Positions 57,417 through 64,000 of a stretch of DNA of 64,000 nt are shown piece after piece. Origin of the DNA: an uncultured Blastocatellia bacterium (GTDB taxonomy: Bacteria > Acidobacteriota > Blastocatellia > Pyrinomonadales > Pyrinomonadaceae); assembly GCA_946480785.1 (NCBI GenBank), contig CAMLLD010000031.1:3297-67296 (forward strand). Direction: 5' to 3'. How positions within the stretch are numbered: position 1 is the stretch's first letter; each line of letters opens with the position of its first letter. Under the pieces are notes generated by a model. The model was not told where the DNA came from. It worked only from the letters and a program-made list of their open reading frames with translations, and ran no database searches. Made by a program: the position numbers and the translations under genes.

Positions 57417-57502
57417 CAAGAACAGGTCAGGAAGGGGGCAGCGCCCCCGCTACGACTGAAGCGGGGGCGCGCTACGCTTGCCCCCTTCCTGACTTGTTCT
57501 TG
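57417..57502. repeat. 86-base palindrome (REP/MITE-like)
   Basis: Outer arms of 24-25 bases, 57417-57440 and 57478-57502, match except for one G-T position (cores AAGAACAGGTCAGGAAGGGG and its complement). Inside, GCGCCCCCGC (57441-57450) pairs with GCGGGGGCGC (57461-57470). The whole element fills the hyuA-hyuB gap. It could fold in DNA or RNA. No transposase is near. Confidence 0.9.
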
Positions 57503-57520
57503 TTCACGGAGAATAAACAC

Positions 57521-59533
57521 TTAGTCAACTAACTCGATCAGAATGTTTCCCCACTGGTCCACTCGCGCCTGCGCGTCCGCGGGTACGAGTGTCGTCGCTG
57601 AATACTCCGTCACAATGCACGGCGTTTTTAGTTTTACTCCACCGCGCAACTCGTCGCGGCGATATACGCCAAGCTTTAGTTTTCGCCCGCCGAAGTAACC
57701 GGTTACGTTCTCGCGCGGCTTCGCAACACCACGTCCTGCCGCGATGTGCGTGACGGGTAACTTCGGCGTCAATCCAAAGGACCGTACGCGTGCGCTGACA
57801 ATCTCAACCTCGCTTTGTTCCTGCGCATAACCGTAACGCTCACGATGCACGCGGTGAAAACTCATTGCGATGTCTCCGGTCGTTTCTTTCACTTCCAGCT
57901 CAAACGACTGTCCACGATACCGCATCGCGAGCGATCGCTCGTGTCGCTGTTGCGCGCGTGCGAAACCCTCGCTGCGCAGCACCGCCGACGCCTCTCGTTC
58001 CATTTCGGCAAACACTTTCTGCAAGCGTGCGAGGTGCGAACGCTCGTGGCGAAACATTACCGTGCGGCTCTGGTCCTTGATCACGTCCGCGACCATCACG
58101 CCGACCGCCGAGAGCGCGCCCGGCGCTTGCGGCGCGATCACGAGCGGAATGCGCAACGCACGCGCCAGCTCGACCGCGTGCAAACCACCCGCGCCGCCAA
58201 ACGGCAACAACGCAAACTGTCGCGGATCGTGACCACGTTCGACAGAAATGTGCCGCAGCGCGCGCTCCATGTTTGTGTTCGCGACTGACAAAACCCCTTC
58301 GGCCGCAGTCACGACGCTGCAACGCTTGCCCGACGCTTTGCTGATCTCGCCGGCTAACAGCTTCATCGCTTCGTGCGCGCGTGCCGCATCGAGTTTGAAC
58401 TCGCCGCCGAGCAGACCGCCGCCACCGAAGTGGCCCAACACGACGTGCGCATCAGTGACGGTCGGCAGCAGCGATCGGCCGTAACACGCCGGGCCGGGCT
58501 CGGCGCCCGCCGATTCTGGTCCAACCCGCAACGAACCGCCTTCATCGACGCGCGCGATCGACCCGCCGCCCGCGCCGACGGTGTGAATGTCCATCACCGA
58601 GACGGCGACCGGCAGTCCGGCGACAGTCGCTTCGTTCGTGGTGCGGATCGCGCCGTTGTCGCAGAGCGCGACGTCGGTTGAAGTGCCGCCCATGTCGAAG
58701 GTGATGATGTTTGGTAGCTTCGCCGCCTGGGCCGCGCGAAGTGCGCCGACAACGCCGCCCGATGGGCCAGAGAGAATCGTGCGCACCGGTTCGACCGCGG
58801 CCATTTCAGCGGAGATGCTCCCGCCAGACGATTGCATCACACGCAGCCTGAACGCGCTGTTTAGTCGTTTGAGGTAGCGGCCCATTAGCGGTTGCAAGTA
58901 GGCGTTGATGACGACGGTCGAGGTGCGTTCGTATTCGCGATACTCGGGAAGTATTCGGCTCGAGATCGAGATCGGTACGCCAAGCGCCCCAATTTCTTCG
59001 GCCAAACGTTCTTCGTGTTGCGGGTGCAGAAACGAAAACAATAGCGACACGGCGACAGACTCAACCTGCGCGCGTCGTAACTTCTCGATCAGAGACTCAA
59101 GGTCGCTCGTGTCGAGTGGTTGCAAGACCTCGCCGGAAGCGACTACGCGCTCGGCGACACCGAAGCGAAGATCGTCTGCAACTAACGGTGGCGGCTTAAC
59201 AGCGTTGAGGTTGTAGAGTTCGGGACGGGCCTGGCGACCGATCACGAGTACGTCCTCGAAACCTTTCGTTGTGATCAGCGCGGTCTTTGCGCCGCGCCGC
59301 TGAAGAAGTGCGTTGGTACCGACGGTGGTCCCGTGGACGACCTCGGCCGCAGCCAGATCTACACCGATTTTCGAGCAGATCTGTTGGAGTCCCTGCAGAA
59401 TTGCGACTGAAGGATCAGCAGGAGTCGAAGGCAGTTTGAAAAGTTGAATGTGGCCGTCTTGCTCAAAGACGAAGTCAGTGAAGGTTCCGCCGGTGTCGAC
59501 GCCGATGCGGATCGGCTTAGGCACGGATGTCAC
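57521..59533 (-). CDS. Hydantoinase A / 5-oxoprolinase-type subunit HyuA
   Basis: 670 residues. The alpha subunit with an N-terminal Hydant_A_N domain (RIGVDTGGTFTDFVFEQDG; HGTTVGTNALLQRRGAKTAL), an actin-like ATPase core (GGTSTDVALCDNG near 290, SGPSGGVVGALRAA near 265) and a C-terminal acetone carboxylase-like domain (RYRGQSFELEVKE). The Gfo/Idh/MocA oxidoreductase gene is 8 bases upstream, so an operon oxidoreductase-HyuA-HyuB is likely, perhaps a catabolic route for a cyclic amide or polyol derivative. The exact substrate cannot be read from sequence. Confidence 0.93.
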   Translation of the reverse strand: MTSVPKPIRIGVDTGGTFTDFVFEQDGHIQLFKLPSTPADPSVAILQGLQQICSKIGVDLAAAEVVHGTTVGTNALLQRRGAKTALITTKGFEDVLVIGRQARPELYNLNAVKPPPLVADDLRFGVAERVVASGEVLQPLDTSDLESLIEKLRRAQVESVAVSLLFSFLHPQHEERLAEEIGALGVPISISSRILPEYREYERTSTVVINAYLQPLMGRYLKRLNSAFRLRVMQSSGGSISAEMAAVEPVRTILSGPSGGVVGALRAAQAAKLPNIITFDMGGTSTDVALCDNGAIRTTNEATVAGLPVAVSVMDIHTVGAGGGSIARVDEGGSLRVGPESAGAEPGPACYGRSLLPTVTDAHVVLGHFGGGGLLGGEFKLDAARAHEAMKLLAGEISKASGKRCSVVTAAEGVLSVANTNMERALRHISVERGHDPRQFALLPFGGAGGLHAVELARALRIPLVIAPQAPGALSAVGVMVADVIKDQSRTVMFRHERSHLARLQKVFAEMEREASAVLRSEGFARAQQRHERSLAMRYRGQSFELEVKETTGDIAMSFHRVHRERYGYAQEQSEVEIVSARVRSFGLTPKLPVTHIAAGRGVAKPRENVTGYFGGRKLKLGVYRRDELRGGVKLKTPCIVTEYSATTLVPADAQARVDQWGNILIELVD

Positions 59534-59541
59534 CGAGAAGT

Positions 59542-60636
59542 TTAACCACCAATGTCCACCCAGCAGCCGCTTTCGTTTGATTCGCGCAGCGCGTCGAGCA
59601 CGACCTGAATGCGATAACCATCCTCGAAACTCGCCGCGTCTTCAACCGTCTTCCGCCCCGTCCGCAACGCCTCGACGATGCGACACGCAAACGCAGTGAA
59701 GCCGCGCGACCAGCTACTCTCGCGCATGCCCTGGGCCATGTGGTCCTGATCGACCTGCACCGGACGCCACTGCCCCGAGCCGGTCGGCGAACGCCACAAC
59801 TCCCCAGTCTCTTCAACCATCAACGCGCCCTTCGTGCCGTAGATCTCGACACGGTTTTCATACTTCCCTGACTCGACGACTGAAAGCGCCGCGGCACCGG
59901 TCGCGCCCTCGGTGTGTGGGCCATCAGCAAAGCGAAACAACAGCTTCGCTTCATCGTCAGTCGTGACGGGACGCATACCGCCGGACGATTTATCAGGCCG
60001 TTCCTTGATGTGCGTGGTGAGCATGCCGAGCGCGCGCGTGACTTCCGTGCTCAGCATCCAGCGAAACGAGTCGACGACGTGCGAGCCGATCGCGCCGAGT
60101 GTGCCGCCGCCCATCTTCGCGTCGGACCACCAGTCCCAACCGCGATCCGCAATGCCGCGATAATCGGATCGAAACACGTAATTGCAATGACGCACGGTCC
60201 CGATCGCGCCCGTTTGCAACATGCCGCGCATCGTGCGCCGGCTGTTCAGAAATCGCAGCTCGTGATCGATCAACGCGAGCACGTTTGCCGAGCGCGCTTT
60301 CTCGACCATGCGTTTCGCTTCATCCGCGTTGAGGGCCATCGGCTTTTCACAAAGCACTGCCTTGCGGTGCTCGAGCGCGGCGAGTGTGATCTCCATGTGC
60401 GTCGCCGGCGGCGTGACGATACTGACGAGGTCGACGTCATCGCGTTCGACCAACTCTTGCCAGTCGGCCGCGACGTGTTGAATGCCAAACTCCTGCGCGA
60501 CTTCGGCGGCGCGCTCGCGATGGCGGCTCGCAATGGCCACCACCTTCGCGCCCATGCAATCGCGAAAACCCGGGATCTGCGTCGTGCGGGCAAACCCCGC
60601 CCCGACAATTCCGATTCCAACCGGCGTGGTCTTCAT
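59542..60636 (-). CDS. Gfo/Idh/MocA-family NAD(P)-dependent oxidoreductase
   Basis: 364 residues. Rossmann N-terminus GIVGAGFARTTQIPGF near 8-23, then VSIVTPPATHMEITLAAL and the family signature LCEKPMALNADEAKRM near 95-110 with catalytic-type EKP Lys. The C-terminal alpha/beta domain has DRGWDWWSDAKMGGGTLGAIG SHVVD elements (His near 185). Usually dehydrogenates sugars, inositols or amino sugars; substrate unknown. First gene of the putative operon with hyuA/hyuB and 44 bases from the histidine kinase gene's stop. Confidence 0.92.
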   Translation of the reverse strand: MKTTPVGIGIVGAGFARTTQIPGFRDCMGAKVVAIASRHRERAAEVAQEFGIQHVAADWQELVERDDVDLVSIVTPPATHMEITLAALEHRKAVLCEKPMALNADEAKRMVEKARSANVLALIDHELRFLNSRRTMRGMLQTGAIGTVRHCNYVFRSDYRGIADRGWDWWSDAKMGGGTLGAIGSHVVDSFRWMLSTEVTRALGMLTTHIKERPDKSSGGMRPVTTDDEAKLLFRFADGPHTEGATGAAALSVVESGKYENRVEIYGTKGALMVEETGELWRSPTGSGQWRPVQVDQDHMAQGMRESSWSRGFTAFACRIVEALRTGRKTVEDAASFEDGYRIQVVLDALRESNESGCWVDIGG

Positions 60637-60680
60637 GGCGTAATTCTTACCACAGGTCAGCGAGAGATTAAACGGGTAAG

Positions 60681-62660
60681 TTAATTTTCGCGGCCGGCGA
60701 GCCTCGCTATGAGCGTGACGAGTTGGCCCGCGCCGATCGGTTTGGCGATGTGCATTTGATAACCGGCGTCGAGCGCCAGTTTGCGATCTTCGTCGCGCGC
60801 GTACGCGGTCAAAGCCGCGGCGGGTGTGGTCCCGCCTTCATGCTGCGGCAGCGATCTGACGCGATTGATAAAACTGTAACCATCTTCATCGGGCATCCCG
60901 ATGTCGCTGAGGATGACGTGCGGACGCCACGCGACCAACTCGGTGAGCGCCTCGCGCGCGCTCGTGCAAGTTTTTACTTCAGCGCCGGTGCGCTCGACGA
61001 CCGTGCTGATGATCTGGCGCGTTTCCACTTCATCGTCGACCAGCAACACACGCAGACCATCGAGCGATCGCTGTTCAGCAGCGTGAATCTCACCGCTGTG
61101 CACCTCGATCGGCTGGGCGCGCTCCGTGAGCAACGGAAACGACGCAGAAAATGTCGCGCCTTTACCCGCGCCGTCGCTGCGCGCCGAAACAGTTCCACCG
61201 TGCAATTCGACGAGATGGCGAACGATTGCGAGGCCCAAACCAAGGCCACCAAAACTGCGCGTCGTCGAACTGTCCGCCTGCCGAAAACGATCGAACACGC
61301 GCGGCAGAAACTCCGCATCGATGCCCTGGCCGGTGTCGCTCACCGTGACCGTCGCGTTCGCGTCGTCCTGTTCGACGCGGATCTGAATCTTGCCGCCATG
61401 TGGCGTGAACTTCACCGCGTTGGACAAGAGGTTCCAGACGATCTGTTGCAACCGCGCGGAGTCGGCGGAGATTGCGCCCAAGCCTGGCTGGACCCAATAG
61501 TCGAGCGTGATGCCCTTCGCGTCCGCGGCTGGTTTCACAACGTTGATTGCCGCGCGGGTGACGGAATCCATATCGAGCGGTCTCACGTCGAGATGCAACT
61601 TGCCGGAAACGATGCGCGACACGTCGAGCAAGTCGTCGATCAGTTGGGCCTGCACGCGCGCGTTGCGATCGATCGCATCGAGTCCCTGCTTCAACACTTT
61701 TTCATCGCGGCGCGCTTCGCGCAGCACGCTGGACCATCCGAGCAACGACGTCAGCGGCGTGCGCAGCTCGTGCGAAAGCGTGGCCAGAAATTCGTCCTTG
61801 ATGCGGTTCGCCGCCTCGGCTTCAGCACGCGCGCGCTCGGCGCGGAGTAACAATTGTTCGCGCGCTTCTTCGGAACGTTGCAACTCGCTGATGTAGCGCG
61901 AGAGCTCCAGTACGTGCGTGCGCGCGGCTTCCGCTTGCTTCTCCGAAGCCTCGATGTTTTTAAGATACGTTTGATAAGTGAAGCAGATGATCAGGATGAT
62001 CGGGACCACGGCAACGACCGCGTAGAAGGTGTAACGCTGGATCATGAACGCGATGATGCCGGCGGCGGATGCGCCGGCGAAGTAAGTAACTGACGTCCAC
62101 AGGTAATACGTGCGCCACGTGTACCAGACGGATTCCTTGATCTTCGACGCCTTTTCGACCGCGATCAGCGTCGTATTGGCGACGTATTGGACCAGCGCCA
62201 TCGTGCAAATGGCGCCGAAGAACGTCGCGGTGAAACCTTTCTCTACAATGTGCACCGGGGCGCCGAACCTCCAGTTGAGCACGGCGACGGTAAAGAAAGT
62301 GGAAGTGGCGAGAATTGCGGAGTTGAACAGAATCGTGCGCGGACGCTTACTGATAATCAAAGTCGCCGCAATGCCTTCGAGCGCCGACATGAGAATCGCG
62401 GCGGCGCCGCCGAAGAGCAGCATCGCCAGGAACACGAACGTGTCGGCAACGGTGATGCGGCCGCTGACGCGCGGAATCCTGATCGCCACGAGCGAGCTCG
62501 CCATCACCATCAAACAGAGAAAGAAGAACCTCGCGTCGAGCTCGTGAAACGGCAGGGTGTAAAGTGAGCCGAGTACGATCGCTGCGCCCGCGACCACCAG
62601 CGACCACATGTACACACTGCCGAAACTGTCCCGATTCACATCTACGCGTGCCGCACTCAT
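60681..62660 (-). CDS. Hybrid sensor histidine kinase with C-terminal receiver
   Basis: 659 residues. A membrane sensor of about seven helices (20-250), no obvious extracellular domain, then a coiled coil (EASEKQAEAARTHVLELSRY). HisKA with the phosphorylated His in ATLSHELRTPLTSLLG near 297, HATPase with NLLSNAVKFTPHGG near 415 and DTGQGIDAEFLPRVF and GGLGLGLAIV boxes. The C-terminal receiver has the acceptor Asp in VILSDIGMPDEDG near 587 and Lys in MHIAKPIG. No separate response regulator lies beside it. It may sense membrane state or an embedded ligand; signal unknown. Confidence 0.93.
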   Translation of the reverse strand: MSAARVDVNRDSFGSVYMWSLVVAGAAIVLGSLYTLPFHELDARFFFLCLMVMASSLVAIRIPRVSGRITVADTFVFLAMLLFGGAAAILMSALEGIAATLIISKRPRTILFNSAILATSTFFTVAVLNWRFGAPVHIVEKGFTATFFGAICTMALVQYVANTTLIAVEKASKIKESVWYTWRTYYLWTSVTYFAGASAAGIIAFMIQRYTFYAVVAVVPIILIICFTYQTYLKNIEASEKQAEAARTHVLELSRYISELQRSEEAREQLLLRAERARAEAEAANRIKDEFLATLSHELRTPLTSLLGWSSVLREARRDEKVLKQGLDAIDRNARVQAQLIDDLLDVSRIVSGKLHLDVRPLDMDSVTRAAINVVKPAADAKGITLDYWVQPGLGAISADSARLQQIVWNLLSNAVKFTPHGGKIQIRVEQDDANATVTVSDTGQGIDAEFLPRVFDRFRQADSSTTRSFGGLGLGLAIVRHLVELHGGTVSARSDGAGKGATFSASFPLLTERAQPIEVHSGEIHAAEQRSLDGLRVLLVDDEVETRQIISTVVERTGAEVKTCTSAREALTELVAWRPHVILSDIGMPDEDGYSFINRVRSLPQHEGGTTPAAALTAYARDEDRKLALDAGYQMHIAKPIGAGQLVTLIARLAGREN

Positions 62661-62724
62661 CGATACCTCGTGAGAACGTAGTCACACATTGACTTTGGTT
62701 TTGGCTCCGAACGCGAGCCGCAAA

Positions 62725-62753
62725 AAACCGCAATGCGAGTGAATGTGCGGTTT
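62725..62753 (-). terminator. Rho-independent terminator of the subtilisin-like gene
   Basis: AAACCGCA (62725-62732) with TGCGGTTT (62746-62753) and a 13-base loop; on the minus strand the stem is followed by a run of T (TTTTTT with the stem's own). It lies 18 bases after the protease stop (62771) and before the histidine kinase gene. Confidence 0.85.
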
Positions 62754-62770
62754 GGGGTAAAACGCCCGGA

Positions 62771-64000
62771 TCAGTAATCCAGGCAATCAGAACCGTCGTC
62801 CGATGCTGCCGTCATCATCGAACCGTTGTCGCCGTTCATCATGGCCGACTGCGCAGTGGCTACGAAATCGCCGGTGATAACACCATCGCCCGTAATCACG
62901 CCGTCGCCAGTGATCACACCGTCTCCGGTGATCACACCGTCACTTACTAAACTACCCTCAGAAAGCATATTTTGGAACAACAAACTTACCGCGAGGAAGG
63001 ATGAGCCGTCTCCGGTGATGACTCCGTTACTAATCAAAATCTGGTCACCGGTGATCACCCCATCGGAATAATACGACGGATCGAGCAAGAGCACACCATC
63101 GCCCGTGATGACGCCGCTGCCGAGCAGGTTACCGAGACCATAGACGAGTTGAAAACGAGTGACGAGATCCGAGCCGGTGGCGTAAGTGTGATTGAAGATG
63201 ATCCCACGTGACCACGTGAAAGTCTGATTCGCGATCGTCGTCTGTGCTTCCGGTAAATCGCCCGTCAATAACGGTGAGCCAACAGTCGTCGACGACGAAA
63301 GATCGTTACGGACCAACTGGGCCATGCGCACCGCGCCATCGATGTTCAGTTGTCCCGCGCCCTGTTCGAGCATGTTGAAACCGGCGAGTGGCTGCGCGGT
63401 GTACATCAACAACGCCTTCACGAGATTCGGTGTCAAACTCGGATTCGCCTGCAACATCAACGCCGCCGCGCCGGCTGCAACCGGAGTGGCCATCGACGTG
63501 CCGCTCAGAAACATCATCTTGCGTTGCGTGGCGCCGCTGACGCCCGCATCGAGCGACGGCGTTTGCGTCACGAGATAATTAGAAACAGCTTCCGCTTCGA
63601 TCAACTTGTTGCCGGGCGCAACGATGTCCGGCTTGATGATGTTGTCAAAATGATCGACACCGTCGTCATCGGTCGTGTAGCTGCGCGTTGGACCACGCGA
63701 GCTGTAGGTCGCGACACCGTCATCGTCGCGCGCGTCGGTGCCGAACGTGTTCGACGCGCCGACAGTGATCGCCGACGGCTCGTTGCCGGGCGAATGAATG
63801 TGACCGTAAAGCTTGTTGCCGTCGTCGTCCTTGCCGTTATTTCCGGCGGCCGCGAAAACAACCACGCCCGCGTCGACCAAACGACGCACCGCTTTACAGA
63901 TCGGATCGTCGCGATACGAATCGATCGCCGGCATGCCGAGACTCATGTTCACGACGCGCACGCCGTACGAATTGTCGAGGGCCAGTTCCATGGCGTACGC
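62771..64000 (-). CDS. Subtilisin-like (S8) secreted protease with GVITGD repeats, C-terminal part
   Basis: The 5' end is beyond the window (reading is open to base 64000). The visible 409 or so residues hold the C-terminal half of an S8 domain: VVFAAAGNNGKDDD (oxyanion Asn), and the Ser motif SGTSMATPVAAGAAALML; the catalytic Asp and His are upstream and unseen. After the domain a Ser/Thr/Asp-rich segment carries GVITGD hexapeptides, seven copies in all, including four in tandem. Probably exported or surface-bound; a calcium-binding role for the Asp/Gly-rich repeats is speculative. It ends DDGSDCLDY. A clear terminator follows. Confidence 0.88.
   Translation of the reverse strand, partial: AYAMELALDNSYGVRVVNMSLGMPAIDSYRDDPICKAVRRLVDAGVVVFAAAGNNGKDDDGNKLYGHIHSPGNEPSAITVGASNTFGTDARDDDGVATYSSRGPTRSYTTDDDGVDHFDNIIKPDIVAPGNKLIEAEAVSNYLVTQTPSLDAGVSGATQRKMMFLSGTSMATPVAAGAAALMLQANPSLTPNLVKALLMYTAQPLAGFNMLEQGAGQLNIDGAVRMAQLVRNDLSSSTTVGSPLLTGDLPEAQTTIANQTFTWSRGIIFNHTYATGSDLVTRFQLVYGLGNLLGSGVITGDGVLLLDPSYYSDGVITGDQILISNGVITGDGSSFLAVSLLFQNMLSEGSLVSDGVITGDGVITGDGVITGDGVITGDFVATAQSAMMNGDNGSMMTAASDDGSDCLDY
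62871..62942 (-). repeat. Four tandem 18-base repeats encoding GVITGD
   Basis: Units at 62871-62888, 62889-62906, 62907-62924 and 62925-62942 encode the hexapeptide DGVITG in frame. They differ at several third positions, so protein conservation, not recent copying, holds them. Three further units lie at 63012, 63048 and 63102. Confidence 0.9.

Noticed and set aside
60723..61850. A 375-codon plus-strand frame opposite the histidine kinase
   Set aside because: The opposite strand encodes clear HisKA/HATPase/receiver motifs; this frame is Arg-rich shadow sequence.
62871..62942. CRISPR-like direct repeats
   Set aside because: The 18-base units are contiguous without spacers and are in-frame hexapeptide codons with third-base drift.

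Overview
The window (about 58% G+C by eye, tightly packed, all protein-coding) looks like chromosome from an Acidobacteriota member, most likely near class Blastocatellia. The reasons are an Oar-type TonB-dependent receptor with an N-terminal carboxypeptidase-regulatory domain, carboxypeptidase-like/TPR secreted proteins, a soluble MgtE_N-CBS protein next to an NRAMP transporter, lipoproteins and LolA-like carriers of a Gram-negative envelope, and dispersed palindromic repeats. The taxonomic call is inference. I saw no rRNA, tRNA, CRISPR array, prophage or insertion sequence.

Layout. 1-2.8 kb (+): the end of yacG, a TlpA-like lipoprotein, pyruvate kinase and a membrane protein with a TPR-like tail. 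2.8-15.7 kb (almost all -): an orphan radical SAM/SPASM protein; an envelope group (LolA-like carrier, small membrane protein, LolD-type ATPase, large lipoprotein, PGPGW-like protein, HD hydrolase); a 49-residue metallothionein not previously delimited because of its size; GNAT, a CDF metal exporter, a zinc-ribbon protein, PilT, ThiE, TypA and TrmL. 15.8-16.1 kb: a 32-residue lysine/alanine-rich gene with a consensus promoter and a strong terminator. 16.3-20.4 kb (-): a PilN-PilO-IPT protein-pseudopilin operon and an FHA-GGDEF protein. 20.5-26.7 kb: ribA, two paralogous TPR proteins and the Oar-like receptor. 27-34.8 kb (+): HD phosphohydrolase, TonB-like protein, S41 protease, a palindromic repeat cluster, PRC/MgtE_N/CBS protein, NRAMP transporter and an MscS channel with a probable frameshift.

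34.8-43.4 kb (+) is a protein-quality-control island: Hsp20, ClpB, Hsp20, GrpE, a GroEL without GroES and without a GGM tail, and a ClpC-like unfoldase, headed by a near-consensus promoter. 43.4-51.9 kb: an envelope protein, FabG, a three-domain acyl ligase-ACP-acyltransferase, SerS, SppA and MnmA. 52-55.8 kb (+): a NorQ/CbbQ-type MoxR ATPase with a very large NorD/CbbO-type VWA partner and no obvious client genes. 55.8-60.6 kb (-): a Gfo/Idh/MocA oxidoreductase with HyuA and HyuB, split by an 86-base palindrome. 60.7-64 kb (-): a hybrid histidine kinase and the C-terminal part of a subtilisin-like protease carrying GVITGD repeats.

Themes linking the genes are envelope biogenesis and pili, metal handling (metallothionein, CDF, NRAMP, MgtE_N protein) and proteostasis. 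The most rewarding targets are the two tiny genes, the MscS frameshift, the oversized MoxR-VWA pair, the GVITGD protease, the GroEL paralogue, and an apparent excess of the interrupted palindrome TGGWCCA across the window.
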